Positions 1 through 9,845 of a stretch of DNA of 64,000 nt are shown here, in pieces. The notes beneath the pieces were generated by a model. That model ran no database searches and had not been told where the DNA came from. It was given only the letters and a program-made list of their open reading frames with translations. Source of the stretch: Pollutimonas nitritireducens (GTDB lineage Bacteria; Pseudomonadota; Gammaproteobacteria; Burkholderiales; Burkholderiaceae_B); NCBI RefSeq assembly GCF_002849615.1, contig NZ_PDNV01000002.1:310001-374000 (forward strand). The letters are read 5' to 3'. Within the stretch, counting starts at the first letter, position 1, and each line of letters begins with the position of its first letter. The translations under genes were made by a program, and so were the position numbers.

Positions 1-1005
1 TCTGTCCGCCACCATGTCGAAAGGCGGCGGCATCCTGGGACGGTAGTCGGGAAACAGAAGCTCCGGGCGTTCAATCACATTGCACAACTGCATCAGGCGG
101 GATAGATTAACCGGCCCGCTGACCCGGTAGGTATCCTGCGGCGAGAGCTGGAATTCCTTTTCGAGAAAGGTGGCAAGCGCCACCGGCATGACGTGATCGA
201 TCTCGAGCCGTACCGCTGCCCCGAAATTTCGCTGAGAAAGCTCTCCCTGCAATGCCAGCCGCAGGTTCGTAATTTCTTCCTCGTCGACAAACAGGTCGCT
301 GTTGCGGGTCACGCGCCACTGATAACAGCCTTTCACGTCGAGACCCGGGAACAACTCACCCACGAACGTACTGATCAATGCCGTCAGCAATATATAGCCG
401 TGGGGAATGCCGCAAATCTCGGCAGGCACCTTGATGACCCGCGGCAATGCGCGCGGCGCCTGAACAATGGCGATTGAGGCACTTCGCCCGAAGGCGTCCT
501 GGCCATGCAGTGAGACGATGAAGTTCAGGCTCTTGTTGTATACGCGCGGAAAGGGATGTGCGGGATCGAGACCGATGGGTGTAAGCATGGGCATGACTTC
601 ACGATGAAAGCCTGCTTGGGCCCAGCCTAATAGTTCCTCACTCCAATCTGCGGGATCAAGCAGCGCGATGCCTTCTTTCCTGAGCCTGGGAAGCACGTCG
701 TGCGTAAGCAGGAAGTTTTGCCGATCGACCAGTTCGTGAGTCGCGACATGCACGCGTTCGAACGCTTCGCCCGGGGTGTAACCGTCGCTGCCGATCTGGT
801 TGGGATTCTGGCGCTGCTGCTCCTTAAGGCTGGAAATGCGTATCTCGAAAAATTCGTCCAGGTTAGAACTCACAATGCAGAGGTAACGCAAGCGTTCAAG
901 CAGCGGTGTATCGGGATTCTCAGCCATGGCTAAGACCCGTTCGTTGAACTTGAGTAGGGAAAGCTCCCGATTCAGCAAAGTGGGATCAGACGACGAAGGA
1001 AGCAT
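1..1005 (-). CDS. ppk1: Polyphosphate kinase 1, N-terminal part (runs off the window)
   Basis: Polyphosphate kinase 1 reversibly transfers the terminal phosphate of ATP to polyphosphate. Reading leftward from the ATG at 1005 gives 335 codons with no stop. The start carries the family's N-terminal signature (LNRELSLLKFNERVL, then SSNLDEFFEIR about 35 residues later), followed by MLTPIGLDPAHPFP near residue 145. The catalytic C-terminal half with the phosphorylated histidine lies outside the window. It is divergent from ppx, the exopolyphosphatase, so synthesis and breakdown share one intergenic region. Identity is clear from the sequence; only the 3' part is missing. Confidence 0.95.
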   Translation of the reverse strand, partial: MLPSSSDPTLLNRELSLLKFNERVLAMAENPDTPLLERLRYLCIVSSNLDEFFEIRISSLKEQQRQNPNQIGSDGYTPGEAFERVHVATHELVDRQNFLLTHDVLPRLRKEGIALLDPADWSEELLGWAQAGFHREVMPMLTPIGLDPAHPFPRVYNKSLNFIVSLHGQDAFGRSASIAIVQAPRALPRVIKVPAEICGIPHGYILLTALISTFVGELFPGLDVKGCYQWRVTRNSDLFVDEEEITNLRLALQGELSQRNFGAAVRLEIDHVMPVALATFLEKEFQLSPQDTYRVSGPVNLSRLMQLCNVIERPELLFPDYRPRMPPPFDMVADR

Positions 1006-1039
1006 ATAAGGGGAAGCCTGTGCGAAAAGTTAACCCAAT

Positions 1040-1073
1040 CTTTTACTTCATTTTTCTTACGGTTATGTGACAA
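1040..1073 (-). promoter_or_regulatory. Candidate Pho box and -10 upstream of ppk1
   Basis: On the minus strand, 1073-1056 reads TTGTCACATAACCGTAAG. By eye this matches about 13 of 18 positions of the PhoB consensus (CTGTCAT, AT-rich spacer of 4, CTGTCAY). Ten bases further on is a -10-like TAAAAG (1045-1040), and the ppk1 ATG follows about 35 bases later. PhoB control of ppk is known in enterobacteria. The site here is inferred from sequence only. Confidence 0.4.
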
Positions 1074-1170
1074 GCAAAAAGTAGGCCTCTTTTTGGCCCC
1101 ACAAATAGTGATTATCGCTGTTTTTCCCTTAATTAAGTCCCGCACGGTCCGCTGTGCCCCGCGGGATCCT

Positions 1171-1176
1171 TATAAT
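1171..1176 (+). promoter_or_regulatory. Perfect -10 box before ppx
   Basis: TATAAT lies 28 bases before the preferred ppx start at 1205. No good -35 hexamer is visible at the usual distance. If it is used, transcription starts near 1183. The 5' leader would then be only about 20 nt, and the in-frame start at 1154 would be untranscribed, which supports the ATG at 1205. Confidence 0.45.
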
Positions 1177-1204
1177 CGCAAGGTACTCATCAAAAACTGT
1201 CACA

Positions 1205-2698
1205 ATGGACTACCTACTTGCCGCCGTTGACCTCGGATCAAACAGTTTCCGTCTTTCAATCGGACGTGTTGTACAACAGGATGGCGCCGCCCAGATTTAC
1301 GCGATCGACCGGCTGAAAGAATCAGTCCGGCTCGCGGCAGGTCTCGATGACAACAACGTCATCAGTGAAGAAGCCATTGAACGGGCCATCACGGTGCTGC
1401 AACGCTTCGGAGAGCGCCTGGCCGGTTTCCACCCGAACCGGGTTCGCGCCGTGGCGACCAATACCTTTCGTGTCGCGAAGAACGTAGCTGAAATATTGCC
1501 GCGTGCCGAAGCGGCCCTGGGTTTTCCAATCGAAGTGATTGCCGGACAGGAAGAAGCCCGGCTCATTTTCTCGGGCATAGCGAACGAGCTTCCACCCTCG
1601 CCGAATCGCCGGCTCATGATAGATATTGGAGGTGGATCCACCGAGGTCATCATAGGAAAAGGCTTTCAGCCCATGCATATGTCCTCCCTTTTCATGGGAT
1701 GCGTGAGCTATACGCGCCAGTTTTTCTCCGACGGACGCATTACAGAGTCTAGAATGCAACAAGCCGAGCTTGCCGCAAGACGGGAGTTCGAAGCGATTTC
1801 GAAGCAGTATCGCAGGACCGGGTGGCAAGAGGCTTATGGGTCATCTGGAACCGCCAAGGGCTTGCTGGCAGTCCTTACCGAAGGAGGCATGTCAAAGAAA
1901 GGCATCACCCTGGAAGGAATGGAAAAGCTCAAAGCCAAGCTAGTCAAAGATGGCAAGGTGATCATGAGCGAGCTGCCTGGCCTCAAGCACGATCGCTCGT
2001 TGGTTCTGCCTGGTGGTCTTGCCATCATGATGGCCGCTTTCCAGGAACTCCATATCAAGCTGATGCTGCCCGGCGAAGGCGCCCTTCGTGTCGGCGTCCT
2101 TTACGATCTGCTGGGACGCGACATGCAGCACGACAAGCGTGATGAAACCGTGCGTCAATTCATGAAACGCTACCATGTCGATCCTCGACAATCCGAACGC
2201 GTCAAGCGCGCGGCACTGGAATTCTTTTCACAACTGGAATTTCCCGACGGACCCGACAGACAGGAACTGGAACGCACGCTGGGGTGGGTGGCCGATCTGC
2301 ACGAAATCGGAATCAGCATCGCGCATGACGATTATCACAAGCACAGTGCCTACATTCTCCAGCACGCCGATATGCCGGGCTTCTCAAATGATGACCAGAT
2401 CATGATGTCCTTGTTTGCGCTCGGCCATCAGGGCAAACTGAGCAAACTCCACGGGCGAAATCCCTCCCGTGCACAATGGCTTACCTTGTTCTGCCTGCGG
2501 CTGGCCGTTTTGCTGCTACGCCGACGCGATGACCGCGAATCCCTGCCCATATCCCTGCAGGCCAACGGACACAGCATCCGGGTACATGCCGATCAAGCCT
2601 GGTTGCAGAACCACCCTCTTACCGAGTTTTCGCTGAAGACCGAAAAACGTGAATGGAACAAGGCCGGATTCGATTTCGACGTGAACCCGACCTCATGA
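1205..2698 (+). CDS. ppx: Exopolyphosphatase (Ppx/GppA family)
   Basis: This enzyme removes terminal phosphate from polyphosphate, or from pppGpp in GppA-type members. The 497-residue product opens with the actin-like phosphate loop DLGSNSFRL. It continues with VATNTFRVAKN, GQEEARLIFSGI and the second phosphate loop IDIGGGSTEVIIG (about residues 140-153). A C-terminal HD-like helical domain contains HDDYHKHSAYI. Length matches the family (about 500-513). A start at 1154 is possible in frame, but residue 18 (ATG 1205) begins the conserved domain and follows a TATAAT box. The gene is divergent from ppk1, and its 3' end is convergent with the acyltransferase gene 10 bases away. Confidence 0.95.
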   Translation: MDYLLAAVDLGSNSFRLSIGRVVQQDGAAQIYAIDRLKESVRLAAGLDDNNVISEEAIERAITVLQRFGERLAGFHPNRVRAVATNTFRVAKNVAEILPRAEAALGFPIEVIAGQEEARLIFSGIANELPPSPNRRLMIDIGGGSTEVIIGKGFQPMHMSSLFMGCVSYTRQFFSDGRITESRMQQAELAARREFEAISKQYRRTGWQEAYGSSGTAKGLLAVLTEGGMSKKGITLEGMEKLKAKLVKDGKVIMSELPGLKHDRSLVLPGGLAIMMAAFQELHIKLMLPGEGALRVGVLYDLLGRDMQHDKRDETVRQFMKRYHVDPRQSERVKRAALEFFSQLEFPDGPDRQELERTLGWVADLHEIGISIAHDDYHKHSAYILQHADMPGFSNDDQIMMSLFALGHQGKLSKLHGRNPSRAQWLTLFCLRLAVLLLRRRDDRESLPISLQANGHSIRVHADQAWLQNHPLTEFSLKTEKREWNKAGFDFDVNPTS

Positions 2699-2708
2699 AT
2701 GCCTTCGT

Positions 2709-3491
2709 TCAGCGCATGCCGAAATGGCGACGGTAACGGGCATCCATCCGCTGCGCATCCAGTAAAACTGGAAAGTCCGCCGTATTGAAGTCGGGATCCC
2801 AGGCCGGTTCGCCACAAATCTGCGCCCCCGCCTTCAAATAGCCCTTGATCAGTGCCGGGACCCGGCCTGGAAGCACGTCATCGAGGCGTTCGACAGGATA
2901 CCGGTGGCGTGGCACCAGGCGAGGCAGGTCAGGGCTGGCGGCCAAGATGTCGCGCGCCCTGCGCCATACCTCGGCGGCCGCGGCACCGTCGTCACGCAGG
3001 CTGACGCTGGCGCAGCCCAGCACATAGCGCAGGCCCAATTGCTGGACTACACTGGCAATACCCGACCATAGAAGCATGATCACAGCACCATTGCGATAAT
3101 CGGGGTGAGTGCACGAACGTCCGATTTCAACGATTTCCTGCTTCAAATCGCCCAGTCCGGCCAGGTAAAACTCGGATTCCGCGTAATAGCCGCCTGCGTT
3201 CCTGGCGTTTGCCGGCGTAAGCAAGCGATATGTCCCGACCACGCGGCCCGTATCGACCTCCTGGACCATGAGGTGTTCGCACCAGGTATCGTAATGGTCC
3301 ACGTCCAGGCCGTCCGCCGTATCGGGAAACACGGCGTTCATCTCGTCAGTGAATACCTGGTAGCGCAGGCGCTGGATGGCCTCCAGCTCCTCGTTATTGC
3401 GGGCCAGTCCCAGAACCAGGCCTCCGGCCGACGCTGCGGGCCATATGGCGTTGGTGACCGCAGCCGGTGGGGTACGTGCAAGCTCGAACAT
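2709..3491 (-). CDS. GNAT acyltransferase, ornithine-lipid (OlsB) type
   Basis: The 260-residue protein looks like the OlsB/COG3176 branch of GNAT enzymes. These transfer a 3-hydroxyacyl chain from acyl-ACP to the alpha-amino group of ornithine, making lyso-ornithine lipid at the inner membrane. Supporting blocks are LRYQVFTDEMNAVF (about residues 42-55), an acidic CEHLMV block, VVGTYRLL and EIGRSCTHPDYRNG, the acyl-CoA/ACP-binding region. The start is supported by AGGAG eight bases before the ATG. No olsA-like O-acyltransferase is adjacent, so the lipid product is inferred from family only. A general autoinducer-synthase-like GNAT is the alternative. Confidence 0.75.
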   Translation of the reverse strand: MFELARTPPAAVTNAIWPAASAGGLVLGLARNNEELEAIQRLRYQVFTDEMNAVFPDTADGLDVDHYDTWCEHLMVQEVDTGRVVGTYRLLTPANARNAGGYYAESEFYLAGLGDLKQEIVEIGRSCTHPDYRNGAVIMLLWSGIASVVQQLGLRYVLGCASVSLRDDGAAAAEVWRRARDILAASPDLPRLVPRHRYPVERLDDVLPGRVPALIKGYLKAGAQICGEPAWDPDFNTADFPVLLDAQRMDARYRRHFGMR

Positions 3492-3556
3492 GGTGTGGCT
3501 CCTGTAAAGATGCCACGATTATGCGTGCCAAATATTTCAGGTTTTTGATGCCTGCC

Positions 3557-4903
3557 TTATTTGCTCGACAAATCCACATCGACCAGTTGTTGCACGCCAT
3601 CTTCCGCTAAAGATCGTTCCTCGGCCTCGACCATAAGACGAAGCTTGGGTTCTGTACCGGATGCGCGTATCAGCACACGGCCCCTGCCGTTCAATTCACG
3701 TTCGACTTTTTCCTTGGCGGCCTGCAAACCCGCGTGGGTCTGCCATTGCACGTCCGGCGCCAGCGGCACGTTGACCATTTTCTGCGGATACATTTTCAGA
3801 TCGGCGACCAGATCGGCCAGACTATGGCCGCTGCGACTCATGGCCGTAAGCACCTGCAATGCGGCAATAATGCCATCGCCCGTAGTGTGGCAATCCAGAC
3901 ACAGCAGATGGCCTGAACTTTCGCCACCAAAGAGCCAGCCACGTTTTTGCATACTCTCGAGCACATAGCGATCGCCCACCTTGGCGCGTTCGAACCCGAC
4001 ACCCAGGGCTTGCATCTGTTTCTCGAATCCGAAATTGGTCATGAGCGTGCCCACGACACCCTCTACCCGGTTCTGCGTCATGCGATCACGAACTATCGCG
4101 TAGAGCAGTTCGTCGCCGTTATAAATGCGGCCGGAACCGTCGACCATCTGCAGCCGGTCGGCATCGCCGTCGAGCGCTATTCCCAAGTCAGCCCCGCGCG
4201 CCTGCACTTCCGCGGCCAGGTGTTCGGGATGCATGGCTCCAACGCCTTCATTGATGTTGAAACCGTCAGGCTGACACCCAATGGCAAACACTTCGGCGCC
4301 CAGCTCGCGGAACACATGGGGCGCAATGTTATAGGCGGCGCCGTGGGCCCCGTCGACCACGATGGTAAGTCCCGACAAGTCAAGTTCGTTGGGAAAGGTG
4401 CTTTTACAGAACTCGATATAACGCCCGCCCGCATCGTCAATGCGACGGGCGCGCCCCAGGGCCTCTGAACCGACGCAACCCAGGGGCTCGTCAATGGCCG
4501 CCTCGATCTGAGCCTCGATTTCATCGTCCAGCTTCATGCCCCGCGCGGAGAAAAACTTGATGCCGTTATCCTGGTAGGGATTGTGCGACGCGCTGATCAC
4601 CACACCTGCCACAAGCCTTAGTGCGCGTGTGAGATAAGCCACCGCGGGCGTGGGAATGGGACCTGCGAGCAGCACATCGATACCCGCCGCAGACAAACCG
4701 GCCTCGAGAGCCGATTCGAGCATATAGCCTGAAATACGGGTGTCCTTGCCTATTACGACTGCCGGGCGCCCACGCCCGGGATGCTGGCGCGACAGGACGC
4801 GGCCTGCCGCATACCCCAGTCGAAGTGCGAATTCGGCGTTGATTGTCGGGCCTCCGACTTCGCCACGGACGCCATCAGTACCAAAATACTTGCGCTCTGT
4901 CAT
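3557..4903 (-). CDS. glmM: Phosphoglucosamine mutase
   Basis: GlmM converts glucosamine-6-phosphate to glucosamine-1-phosphate for UDP-GlcNAc, peptidoglycan and LPS synthesis. The 448-residue product begins with [10 protein letters not shown]. It carries the phosphoserine loop [13 protein letters not shown] (about residues 100-112), the metal loop DGDADRLQM, the sugar-binding GGESSGH and the C-terminal phosphate loop [10 protein letters not shown]. All are intact and length is standard. The ATG overlaps the folP stop (ATGA), so it is translationally coupled to folP, as in many proteobacteria. Confidence 0.97.
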   Translation of the reverse strand: MTERKYFGTDGVRGEVGGPTINAEFALRLGYAAGRVLSRQHPGRGRPAVVIGKDTRISGYMLESALEAGLSAAGIDVLLAGPIPTPAVAYLTRALRLVAGVVISASHNPYQDNGIKFFSARGMKLDDEIEAQIEAAIDEPLGCVGSEALGRARRIDDAGGRYIEFCKSTFPNELDLSGLTIVVDGAHGAAYNIAPHVFRELGAEVFAIGCQPDGFNINEGVGAMHPEHLAAEVQARGADLGIALDGDADRLQMVDGSGRIYNGDELLYAIVRDRMTQNRVEGVVGTLMTNFGFEKQMQALGVGFERAKVGDRYVLESMQKRGWLFGGESSGHLLCLDCHTTGDGIIAALQVLTAMSRSGHSLADLVADLKMYPQKMVNVPLAPDVQWQTHAGLQAAKEKVERELNGRGRVLIRASGTEPKLRLMVEAEERSLAEDGVQQLVDVDLSSK

Positions 4904-5739
4904 ATAAATTTCCCTTGTTCAATTGCCTGCCATACTTTTACCGCATCCACAGTGGCAGATACATCATGCACACGGATGATATGCGCCCCCCGCGCTACTG
5001 CCGCCAACGCCGCGGCGACGCTGCCGCCAAGACGGTCGGCTGGCAAACGGCCTGTGACATGACCGATCATGGATTTGCGCGACATGCCGATAAGCCAGGG
5101 AAAGCCCTTGCTGTCGATATCGCGCAGGCGCTGCAGCATCAAATAGTTCTGCTGCGGCGTTTTTCCGAATCCAAAGCCGGGATCAAGAATAATGCGACGC
5201 CGGTCGATACCGGCGTCGCGCATGACCTGTACTCGTTCATGCAGAAAATCGCTGATCTCGTGCAAAACATCGTCATAGCGAGGCGCCTGCTGCATGGTAG
5301 TGGGCTCGCCTTGCATATGCATGACGCACAGGCCGCAGCGTGAATCCAATACTGCCTCGATGGCACCGTCGTGACGGAATCCATAGATATCGTTGATCAT
5401 GTCCGCGCCGGCGTCGAGCACGCGACGCATCACCTCGGGCTTGAAGGTGTCGATCGACAACGGTATACCCGCATCGAGCAAGCCTTCTACTACGGGCAGG
5501 ATGCGCGCAAGCTCGTCGGCTGCGGACACCGGTACGGCGCCGGGACGGGTAGACTCGCCGCCTATGTCCAGAATATCGGCGCCATCGGCAATCAGTTGCC
5601 TGCCGCGCGCAATGGCGATATCGGGAGAGTGAAGCGTGGAAGTGTTCGAAAAGGAATCCGGGGTGACATTCACGATCCCCATAACCAAAGGGCGCTCGAG
5701 TGTAAGCTCGAAGCGCCCACAAACCAAGTTTGAGCTCAT
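4900..5739 (-). CDS. folP: Dihydropteroate synthase
   Basis: FolP condenses p-aminobenzoate with 6-hydroxymethyl-dihydropterin pyrophosphate in folate synthesis and is the sulfonamide target. The 279-residue TIM-barrel product shows every family motif in order: [54 protein letters not shown] and RVHDV. It lies between ftsH and glmM on the same strand and overlaps glmM by four bases. folK, the preceding step in the pathway, is at 55.6 kb in this window. Confidence 0.97.
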   Translation of the reverse strand: MSSNLVCGRFELTLERPLVMGIVNVTPDSFSNTSTLHSPDIAIARGRQLIADGADILDIGGESTRPGAVPVSAADELARILPVVEGLLDAGIPLSIDTFKPEVMRRVLDAGADMINDIYGFRHDGAIEAVLDSRCGLCVMHMQGEPTTMQQAPRYDDVLHEISDFLHERVQVMRDAGIDRRRIILDPGFGFGKTPQQNYLMLQRLRDIDSKGFPWLIGMSRKSMIGHVTGRLPADRLGGSVAAALAAVARGAHIIRVHDVSATVDAVKVWQAIEQGKFI

Positions 5740-5796
5740 CGTTGTGATTTCGGAGCCTGCCCACCTGCATGACCAGTTGTGGGCAGGAGCCGAACC

Positions 5797-7695
5797 TTAT
5801 ACAGGCGTGGTTGCAGCAGTGCCGCCGGCCGACTTCAGGCCGGCTGCCGGGGGCGGGCTGTCGGGCGTGTCGTTTTGCGACGCGACGACTTGCGGCGCAC
5901 GCGGTGGGCGACCTTGCATGATGTCTTCGATCTGTTCCGCATCGATGGTTTCCCATTCGAGCAAGGCGGCTGTCATGGCTTCCATCTTGTCGCGGTTCTC
6001 TTCGATGATCTTGCGCGCCACGGCGTACTGCTGGTCTATGATGGCACGGATTTCCTGATCCACTTTCTGCATGGTGGCTTCAGATACATGGGTCGTCTTG
6101 GTAACGCTGCGCCCCAGGAAAACTTCACCTTCGTTTTCGGCGTACACGACAGGGCCGAGGGAGTCGGTCATGCCGTAGCGCGTAACGATATCGCGGGCGA
6201 TGGCGGTAGCACGTTCAAAGTCGTTGGATGCGCCGGTAGTCATCTGGTTCATGAAGACTTCCTCTGCGATACGGCCTCCGAACAGTACTGCGATGGTATT
6301 GAGCAGGCGATCTTTGTCCATGCTATAGCGGTCGGAATCGGGCAACTGCATCGTGACGCCCAGGGCCCGGCCGCGCGGAATGATGGTGACCTTGTGAACC
6401 GGATCGGTCTTGGGCAGGCTGCGCGCCACCAGGGCGTGGCCCGACTCGTGATAGGCCGTGTTGCGGCGTTCTTCCTCGGGCATGATGAGCGAGCGGCGCT
6501 CGGCACCCATGATGATCTTGTCTTTCGCCTTTTCGAAGTCGTTCATTTCGACCGTACGGCCACTACGACGTGCGGCGAACAAGGCGGCTTCGTTGACCAG
6601 GTTGGCCAGGTCGGCACCAGAAAACCCAGGAGTTCCGCGAGCCAGGATCATGGCATCGACGTTGGTGGCCAATGGCACCTTGCGCATGTGCACTTTCAGG
6701 ATCTGCTCGCGGCCACGGATATCGGGGAGCGAGACGACCACCTGCCGATCGAACCGGCCCGGACGCAGCAAGGCAGGGTCGAGCACGTCAGGACGGTTGG
6801 TCGCGGCAATAACGAGTACGCCCTGGCCGGTTTCAAAGCCGTCCATTTCGACCAGCAATTGGTTAAGTGTTTGCTCACGTTCGTCGTTGCCGCCGCCCAG
6901 ACCAGCGCCACGCTGCCGCCCGACAGCGTCGATTTCATCGATAAAGATGATGCACGGCGACTGTTTCTTAGCATTCTCGAACATGTCGCGGACCCGGGCA
7001 GCGCCCACACCGACGAACATTTCGACGAAATCCGAACCGGAGATACTGAAAAAAGGCACCTTGGCTTCGCCGGCGATGGCCTTGGCCAACAGCGTTTTAC
7101 CCGTACCGGGTGAGCCAACCATAAGCACGCCGCGCGGAATACGACCGCCAAGGCGCTGGAACTTGGTGGGATCGCGCAGGAAATCGACGAGTTCCTGGAC
7201 GTCTTCCTTGGCCTCGTCACAACCGGCCACATCGGCAAACGTGATGTGATTGGTGTTTTCGTCCATCATGCGGGCGCGCGACTTGCCGAAGCTGAAGGCT
7301 CCGCCCTTGCCACCACCCTGCATCTGGCGCATGAAGAATATCCATACTCCAATCAGCAACAGCATCGGGAACCAGGAAATGAACAGGCTGGCCAGGAATG
7401 AGGGTTCTTCACGCGCCTTGCCAGAGACTTCGACGCCAGACTTGACGAGTTCAGGCACCATCCACAAGTCGCCCGGGGAAGTAAGACTGTACGGGCGGCC
7501 TGCATCGGGGGTTACATACAAGGTGTCTCCCTGGATGTCGACCTTGTTGATGCGGCCCGCCTGGGCGTCGCTCATGAATTGGGTGTAAGTCACGCTTTCG
7601 GTAGTGGTTGCGCGGCCGTCGAACTGCTTGAAAACAGTAAAAAGGACCAGCGCGATCACCATCCAGATCGCGACCTTGGAAAACGAGTTGTTCAA
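5797..7695 (-). CDS. ftsH: ATP-dependent zinc metalloprotease FtsH
   Basis: FtsH is a hexameric inner-membrane AAA+ protease that degrades misfolded membrane proteins and regulators such as LpxC and sigma-32. Two membrane segments (about residues 5-24 and 100-125) flank a periplasmic domain. Then come Walker A GSPGTGKT, Walker B IIFIDEID, the second region of homology ending RPGRFDRQ and the zinc site HESGH. The start is chosen as TTG at 7695: GGAGG lies six bases upstream and the product then begins [11 protein letters not shown] like relatives (632 residues). An ATG at 7764 would add 23 unlikely residues. The C-terminus is proline and alanine rich, as usual. The gene is probably cotranscribed with rlmE upstream. 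Confidence 0.96.
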   Translation of the reverse strand: MNNSFSKVAIWMVIALVLFTVFKQFDGRATTTESVTYTQFMSDAQAGRINKVDIQGDTLYVTPDAGRPYSLTSPGDLWMVPELVKSGVEVSGKAREEPSFLASLFISWFPMLLLIGVWIFFMRQMQGGGKGGAFSFGKSRARMMDENTNHITFADVAGCDEAKEDVQELVDFLRDPTKFQRLGGRIPRGVLMVGSPGTGKTLLAKAIAGEAKVPFFSISGSDFVEMFVGVGAARVRDMFENAKKQSPCIIFIDEIDAVGRQRGAGLGGGNDEREQTLNQLLVEMDGFETGQGVLVIAATNRPDVLDPALLRPGRFDRQVVVSLPDIRGREQILKVHMRKVPLATNVDAMILARGTPGFSGADLANLVNEAALFAARRSGRTVEMNDFEKAKDKIIMGAERRSLIMPEEERRNTAYHESGHALVARSLPKTDPVHKVTIIPRGRALGVTMQLPDSDRYSMDKDRLLNTIAVLFGGRIAEEVFMNQMTTGASNDFERATAIARDIVTRYGMTDSLGPVVYAENEGEVFLGRSVTKTTHVSEATMQKVDQEIRAIIDQQYAVARKIIEENRDKMEAMTAALLEWETIDAEQIEDIMQGRPPRAPQVVASQNDTPDSPPPAAGLKSAGGTAATTPV

Positions 7696-7806
7696 AGCCA
7701 ACCTCCACTTGTAACTACCACTTGCCGGACCCCCGCAACTGCGGCAGTAAAACAAGTATGTCAATGACTCATTCTACTCGATAGAAAGAATCGTGTTTGT
7801 CAATCC

Positions 7807-8442
7807 CTAGGATTTAAGACGCCGTCCAACCAGAAAGGTTTCCGAGGACCTGATGCGCGAAGCCTTGGGTTTGCGTTCGACCACGCGATGAAAACGTTGT
7901 TTGAACGATTCCACGATTTGAGAGAATCCGCTGCCATGGAATGCCTTGACGATAAGGGCGCCGTTGGGCTGTAGATGGTGGCAGGAAAAATCCAGGGCCA
8001 AGTCGCATACATGCTGAATTCTAGCTGAATCGGCCGAACCCACGCCTGATAAATTGGGGGCCATGTCGGAAATCACAAGGTCCACCCGCTGCCCATTGAG
8101 CATATTTTTTAATTGATCTAGTATGGAGTCTTCACGAAAGTCGCCCAGGATGAATTCGACTCCGGCTATAGGTTCCATGGGCAGCATGTCCAACGCAATG
8201 ATGCGCCCGTCTATAACACCGCCGGCGCCCACCATGCGTTCGCGCGCAACCTGTGACCAACTTCCCGGCGCCGAACCCAGATCAACCACAATATCGCCGC
8301 GTTGCATCAGCTTTTCAGTATCCAGGATTTCAGTCAGCTTGAAGGCCGCCCTGGCCCGGTACCCCTTCTGTTGCGCCATTTTGACGTAGGGATCATTAAT
8401 ATGCTGCTGAACCCACTCTTTAGAGAATTTATTTTTGGCCAT
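7807..8442 (-). CDS. rlmE: 23S rRNA 2'-O-methyltransferase RlmE (RrmJ/FtsJ)
   Basis: RlmE methylates the 2'-O of U2552 in 23S rRNA on the assembled 50S subunit, a heat-shock-linked step. The 211-residue product has the SAM-binding loop [12 protein letters not shown] (about residue 55). It also has the K-D-K-E catalytic set, recognisable in [28 protein letters not shown] and SSETFLVG. It is followed by ftsH 111 bases downstream of its stop, the usual rlmE-ftsH order. Its start is only 17 bases from that of the divergent yhbY, so the promoters must overlap. Confidence 0.96.
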   Translation of the reverse strand: MAKNKFSKEWVQQHINDPYVKMAQQKGYRARAAFKLTEILDTEKLMQRGDIVVDLGSAPGSWSQVARERMVGAGGVIDGRIIALDMLPMEPIAGVEFILGDFREDSILDQLKNMLNGQRVDLVISDMAPNLSGVGSADSARIQHVCDLALDFSCHHLQPNGALIVKAFHGSGFSQIVESFKQRFHRVVERKPKASRIRSSETFLVGRRLKS

Positions 8443-8459
8443 TACCGTACAATCTCATT

Positions 8460-9029
8460 ATGCCAAAACTCGACATTACTTCCCAAGAGCGCAGCGCACT
8501 TCGCGCCGCAGCCCACCCTTTGCGTCCGGTCGTACTGATTGGAGACCGGGGTTTATCCGAATCGGTGCTTAAAGAAATCGATCTTAATCTGAATGCGCAC
8601 CAGCTTATCAAGGTTCGCGTTTCGGGAGACGATAGAGACGCACGCGTTGCCATGCTGGACTCCATATGCGAGACCTTGTCGTGCGCGGTAGTGCATCATC
8701 TTGGCAAAACCTTGATCATCTATCGGCCCGACACCGCGGCCATGCGGGCCAAGGCCGAAGCCGAGAACGCAACCCGCGCCACACGCAAGCCCTCGGACCC
8801 ACATACGCCAAAGAAACTGGCGGCCAATGGTGGAACCCGTACGCGGCGCACTGAAAAAGCTCTGCGCAAGGCGCGTAAGGCCGAAAGACTTGAATCGGCG
8901 CCGCCCCGCGCGAAACGCGCTGGCGCGGCATCGCCGGAACGTCCGGCCCATGCCATACCCCGACGGGCAGGCAGCGCAATGTCGCTACGTGCCGGTGCGC
9001 GGCGTTCGCTGGGCCCGGCCAAACGCTGA
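8460..9029 (+). CDS. yhbY: CRM-domain RNA-binding protein YhbY
   Basis: YhbY is a small RNA-binding protein associated with pre-50S ribosomal particles. Residues 1-95 form the CRM (CRS1-YhbY) domain: helix LRAAAHPLRPVVLIGDRGL, then LNAHQLIKVRV, and a final strand ending KTLIIYRP. The remaining roughly 95 residues are low complexity and very rich in Arg, Lys and Ala. The E. coli protein is about 97 residues, so this one is nearly doubled by a basic tail, which is common in Burkholderiales and presumably contacts RNA. A strong terminator follows the stop. Confidence 0.93.
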   Translation: MPKLDITSQERSALRAAAHPLRPVVLIGDRGLSESVLKEIDLNLNAHQLIKVRVSGDDRDARVAMLDSICETLSCAVVHHLGKTLIIYRPDTAAMRAKAEAENATRATRKPSDPHTPKKLAANGGTRTRRTEKALRKARKAERLESAPPRAKRAGAASPERPAHAIPRRAGSAMSLRAGARRSLGPAKR

Positions 9030-9047
9030 TCCGTGCGCACACATTGC

Positions 9048-9086
9048 AAAGCCCATGCCGGTTGCTATTGCATGGGCTTTTCTTTT
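9048..9086 (+). terminator. Rho-independent terminator after yhbY
   Basis: An 11-bp perfect stem (AAAGCCCATGC, 9048-9058, pairing with 9070-9080) with an 11-nt loop is followed by TCTTTTG. It lies 19 bases beyond the yhbY stop. It could also partly stop leftward greA transcripts. Confidence 0.85.
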
Positions 9087-9141
9087 GCGTCGGTAATTGT
9101 ACCTTCAGCAGGCGCGGTTGCCTGCCTCTTGAATCATAAGA

Positions 9142-9618
9142 TTACAAATAGCTGACGTTCAGTACTTCGAATTCGCGGATCCCGGCAGGAGCCCTGACCG
9201 AGACAACGTCGCCCTCGCTTTTACCGATAAGCGCACGTGCAACCGGGCTGGAAACCGAAATGAGATTGGCCCGGATGTCGGCCTCGACGTCGCCCACGAT
9301 TTGGTAGGTAACGCGCTCGCCCGAATCCAGATCTTCGATTTCGACGGTCGCGCCGAACACGGCTTTTCCGTCCACGTCCAGGGCGGACGGATCAATGATT
9401 TGGGCGTTGGACAATGTGCCTTCAAGTTCCTTGATGCGGCCTTCGACGAATGCCTGACGTTCGCGCGCAGCGTCGTACTCGGCATTTTCGGAAAGGTCGC
9501 CCTGAGCCCTGGCTTCGGAAATGGCATTGATGATATCGGGGCGTTCGACGGTTTTCAGACGGTGTAGCTCGGCCTGCAGACGCTCAGCGCCGCGTGCCGT
9601 CAACGGTATCGCAGACAT
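9142..9618 (-). CDS. greA: Transcription elongation factor GreA
   Basis: GreA binds the RNA polymerase secondary channel and stimulates cleavage of backtracked transcripts. The 158-residue protein has the N-terminal coiled-coil hairpin with the tip acidic pair ([14 protein letters not shown], about residues 39-52). A C-terminal FKBP-like domain ends in SYL. The start at ATG 9618 follows AGGA eight bases upstream and gives the standard length. A start at 9654 would read through a terminator hairpin and is rejected. In many betaproteobacteria greA directly follows carB; here an uptake block separates them. Confidence 0.96.
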   Translation of the reverse strand: MSAIPLTARGAERLQAELHRLKTVERPDIINAISEARAQGDLSENAEYDAARERQAFVEGRIKELEGTLSNAQIIDPSALDVDGKAVFGATVEIEDLDSGERVTYQIVGDVEADIRANLISVSSPVARALIGKSEGDVVSVRAPAGIREFEVLNVSYL

Positions 9619-9630
9619 AATATTCCTGAA

Positions 9631-9664
9631 TAAAAGTAAAAAGACGCTCCTCACGAGGAGCGCC
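9631..9664 (-). terminator. Strong hairpin-terminator in the greA leader (possible attenuator)
   Basis: Read leftward, 9664-9643 forms a 10-bp stem, including one G-U pair, with a two-base GT centre (core CGCTCCTC/GAGGAGCG). It is followed at once by TTTTTACTTTTA. It ends 12 bases before the greA start codon, between any upstream promoter and the ribosome binding site. It is too far from uraA, which has its own terminator, to be needed there. An attenuator for greA is the inference. Confidence 0.75.
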
Positions 9665-9756
9665 CAGTATTGAATTGGTGAGACAGTTTGAGCCGTCTTG
9701 AGCGAACTAAAGGAAGCGTTGGTTTGTTATAGCTGTGAACAACGTTTGGGTCTAGC

Positions 9757-9792
9757 TCAAAAATAAATCCCCGGCCTGTGCCCAAACCGGGG
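9757..9792 (-). terminator. Rho-independent terminator after the uracil permease gene
   Basis: Read leftward, a GC-rich stem (CCCCGG at 9792-9787 pairing with CCGGGG at 9774-9769, 12-nt loop) is followed by ATTTATTTTTG. It begins about 50 bases after the stop of the permease gene. Confidence 0.7.
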
Positions 9793-9845
9793 GTATGGGT
9801 GTATTGTCGGCAAACTGGGGCAAAATTGCAAGCCCCCCCAAACGG

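Noticed and set aside
1186-1203. A CTCATCA-AAAA-CTGTCAC sequence that resembles a Pho box just before the ppx start
   Set aside because: It lies downstream of the TATAAT box and touches the start codon, so it could not act as an activator site in the usual position.
5779-7113. Long open frame (444 codons) antisense to ftsH
   Set aside because: It lies wholly opposite a certain gene, has no ribosome binding site or recognisable domain, and is a codon-bias shadow.
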